51,929 bases of DNA from positions 1-51,929 of the forward strand of contig NZ_AVCS01000032.1 in NCBI RefSeq assembly GCF_000498495.1, in the 5' to 3' direction. This DNA is from Flavobacterium enshiense DK69 (lineage in GTDB: Bacteria; Bacteroidota; Bacteroidia; Flavobacteriales; Flavobacteriaceae). Shown one piece after another: positions 51,349 through 51,929 of this stretch (position 1 is its first letter; the number at the start of each line of letters is the position of its first letter). The notes under the pieces are model-generated. The model worked only from the letters and a program-made list of their open reading frames with translations, did not search any database and was not told where the DNA came from. A program made the translations under genes and the position numbers.

Positions 51349-51903
51349 GGCTGGCTTTATTGTTACAACTATGGCTTTTTCGTTCGAAAGATTATCTCCT
51401 TTTTGTATTTTAAAACCAGGGCTATCCAGATTATCAATACTTTTTAAATAAACTCTATTTTGCTCTGCAAAAATGTAAATTCGTTCACCATGATTTTTGT
51501 TATGATTATAAAAATCGTCGTAATCTCTAGGAGGAATAGTTTTAAAAATCATCACCTTCTCTTCATTTTTTTCGGTTTCCCATTTACTTTGTTGTGCTAA
51601 ACTTAATATTTTCTCCTTAAAATCCGAAGCTGGGTTTTCAACTATTATCAATTTCAAACGGTCGGACTTAAGCTTAAAAGAAACCAGACCGAGAATGAAA
51701 AATATTAAACTTAATTTTGGTAGTGGTTCTGCAAAATTAATTACCGAGAACTGTTGAAAACCATTCGTTATGGACATCACGCTAAAAAAAAGGCATAGGG
51801 CAGGAACTTTAAAATAATTGATTTTTTCAAAAGAATCTAATTGAAGCTTTTGTATGTTAACTGACGTAGTAATATTTTCTTTTTTCACGTTATTTTTTTT
51901 CAA
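51325..51903 (-). CDS. C39: two-helix membrane protein of unknown function
   Basis: 192 residues: two central membrane segments (about 30-50 and 60-78), then a soluble domain (LIIVENPASDFKEKILSLAQ, RDYDDFYNHNKNHGERIYIF). The last nine residues and the TAG stop (51325-51327) are encoded by repeat R39, which also reads through the core. Not assigned to a family. Confidence 0.6.
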   Translation of the reverse strand: MKKNNVKKENITTSVNIQKLQLDSFEKINYFKVPALCLFFSVMSITNGFQQFSVINFAEPLPKLSLIFFILGLVSFKLKSDRLKLIIVENPASDFKEKILSLAQQSKWETEKNEEKVMIFKTIPPRDYDDFYNHNKNHGERIYIFAEQNRVYLKSIDNLDSPGFKIQKGDNLSNEKAIVVTIKPAANSGFML

Positions 51904-51910
51904 GCTTGCC

Positions 51911-51929
51911 GCTAACGTCCCGCCGGCTT
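51911..51929 (-). repeat. Cassette repeat R40, cut by the window end
   Basis: GCTAACGTCCCGCCGGCTT, the consensus left end. It shows that the array continues past the window. Confidence 0.85.

Larger units (their letters stand above)
17664..51929 (-). mobile_element. Integron-like gene-cassette array, 40 repeats and 39 cassettes, continuing past the window
   Basis: Structured repeats R1-R40 alternate with cassettes C1-C39. All cassette genes but two read on the minus strand, each stopping within about 60 bases of the next repeat except C4 (about 160). Constant repeat ends (AACGTCCCGCCGG left, CCGCTGTT right on +) abut sequences specific to each cassette. These sequences are inverted complements between the two ends of the same cassette, as for integron attC R'/R'' boxes. 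Single-gene cargo, a toxin-antitoxin pair, GNATs and a duplicated cassette fit an integron-type array. No integrase lies in the window and the site family differs from textbook attC, so the recombination mechanism is inferred. Confidence 0.85.

Noticed and set aside
17664..51929. CRISPR array
   Set aside because: Repeats are 118-165 bp, variable and imperfectly palindromic, and the intervals are protein-coding genes of 0.35-3.2 kb. No cas genes.
17664..51929. Scattered MITEs or IS elements
   Set aside because: There is one copy per gene junction, all in the same orientation, with no target-site duplications and no transposase. Border sequences belong to the cassette rather than to the repeat.

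Overview
The window comes from a low-GC member of the Bacteroidota, most likely Flavobacteriia. Secreted proteins end in type IX secretion (T9SS) sorting domains, Bacteroidota promoter -7 boxes (TAnnTTTG) recur, and lipoproteins, WG-repeat, TlpA-like and TonB-like proteins are frequent. No rRNA, tRNA, CRISPR array or recombinase gene was found.

Layout. (1) 1-5.3 kb: two large T9SS-exported, cysteine-rich surface proteins on the + strand, each ended by a strong hairpin terminator. (2) 5.4-10.0 kb, minus strand: a ferredoxin-reductase-like flavoprotein, then a translationally coupled four-gene glycan operon (ATP-grasp ligase, GT2 glycosyltransferase, NeuD/PglD-type acyltransferase, WecE-type aminotransferase). 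(3) 10.1-14.3 kb, minus strand: an operon-like group of secreted arylsulfatase, LTxxQ-like small protein, HAD phosphatase and alpha/beta hydrolase. (4) 14.3-17.5 kb: a frameshifted ORF and three small enzymes separated by decayed copies of the repeat described next. (5) 17.66 kb to the window end: an integron-like gene-cassette array, the main feature of the window.

The array. Forty copies of a structured repeat (R1-R40; about 150-165 bp long form or 118-133 bp short form) alternate with 39 cassettes (C1-C39; Cn lies between Rn and Rn+1). Thirty-seven cassettes hold one minus-strand gene, one holds a HigB/HigA toxin-antitoxin pair, and C19 holds two + strand genes. On the + strand each repeat begins AACGTCCCGCCGG and ends CCGCTGTT; these constant ends abut short cassette-specific sequences. 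The two ends of one cassette are inverted complements of each other, up to about 15 bp, with one fixed mismatch at position 11. Neighbouring cassettes do not share these sequences. This is the logic of integron attC R'/R'' boxes, but longer. Inside the repeat two arms can pair into a hairpin, and their sequences change together from copy to copy. Thirty-three of the 39 complete repeats also carry a perfect TAnnTTTG box on the gene-coding strand, so each junction is probably a promoter for the next cassette.

Repeat arms and cassette ends are nearly perfect at the high-coordinate end and worn or chimeric at the low-coordinate end. This suggests growth from beyond 51.9 kb, where a recombinase should be sought. 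A duplicated cassette (C21 and C25, 583 bp, four differences) is identical exactly from core to core while its flanking repeats differ, which does not fit canonical integron cassette transfer.

Cargo is what integrons usually carry: GNAT acetyltransferases, a toxin-antitoxin pair, an Mrr-type restriction enzyme, hydrolases, thioredoxin-like proteins, and many small lipoproteins and proteins I do not recognise. Several stop codons lie inside the repeats. Some apparent upstream start codons read through the repeat and were rejected here in favour of internal starts.
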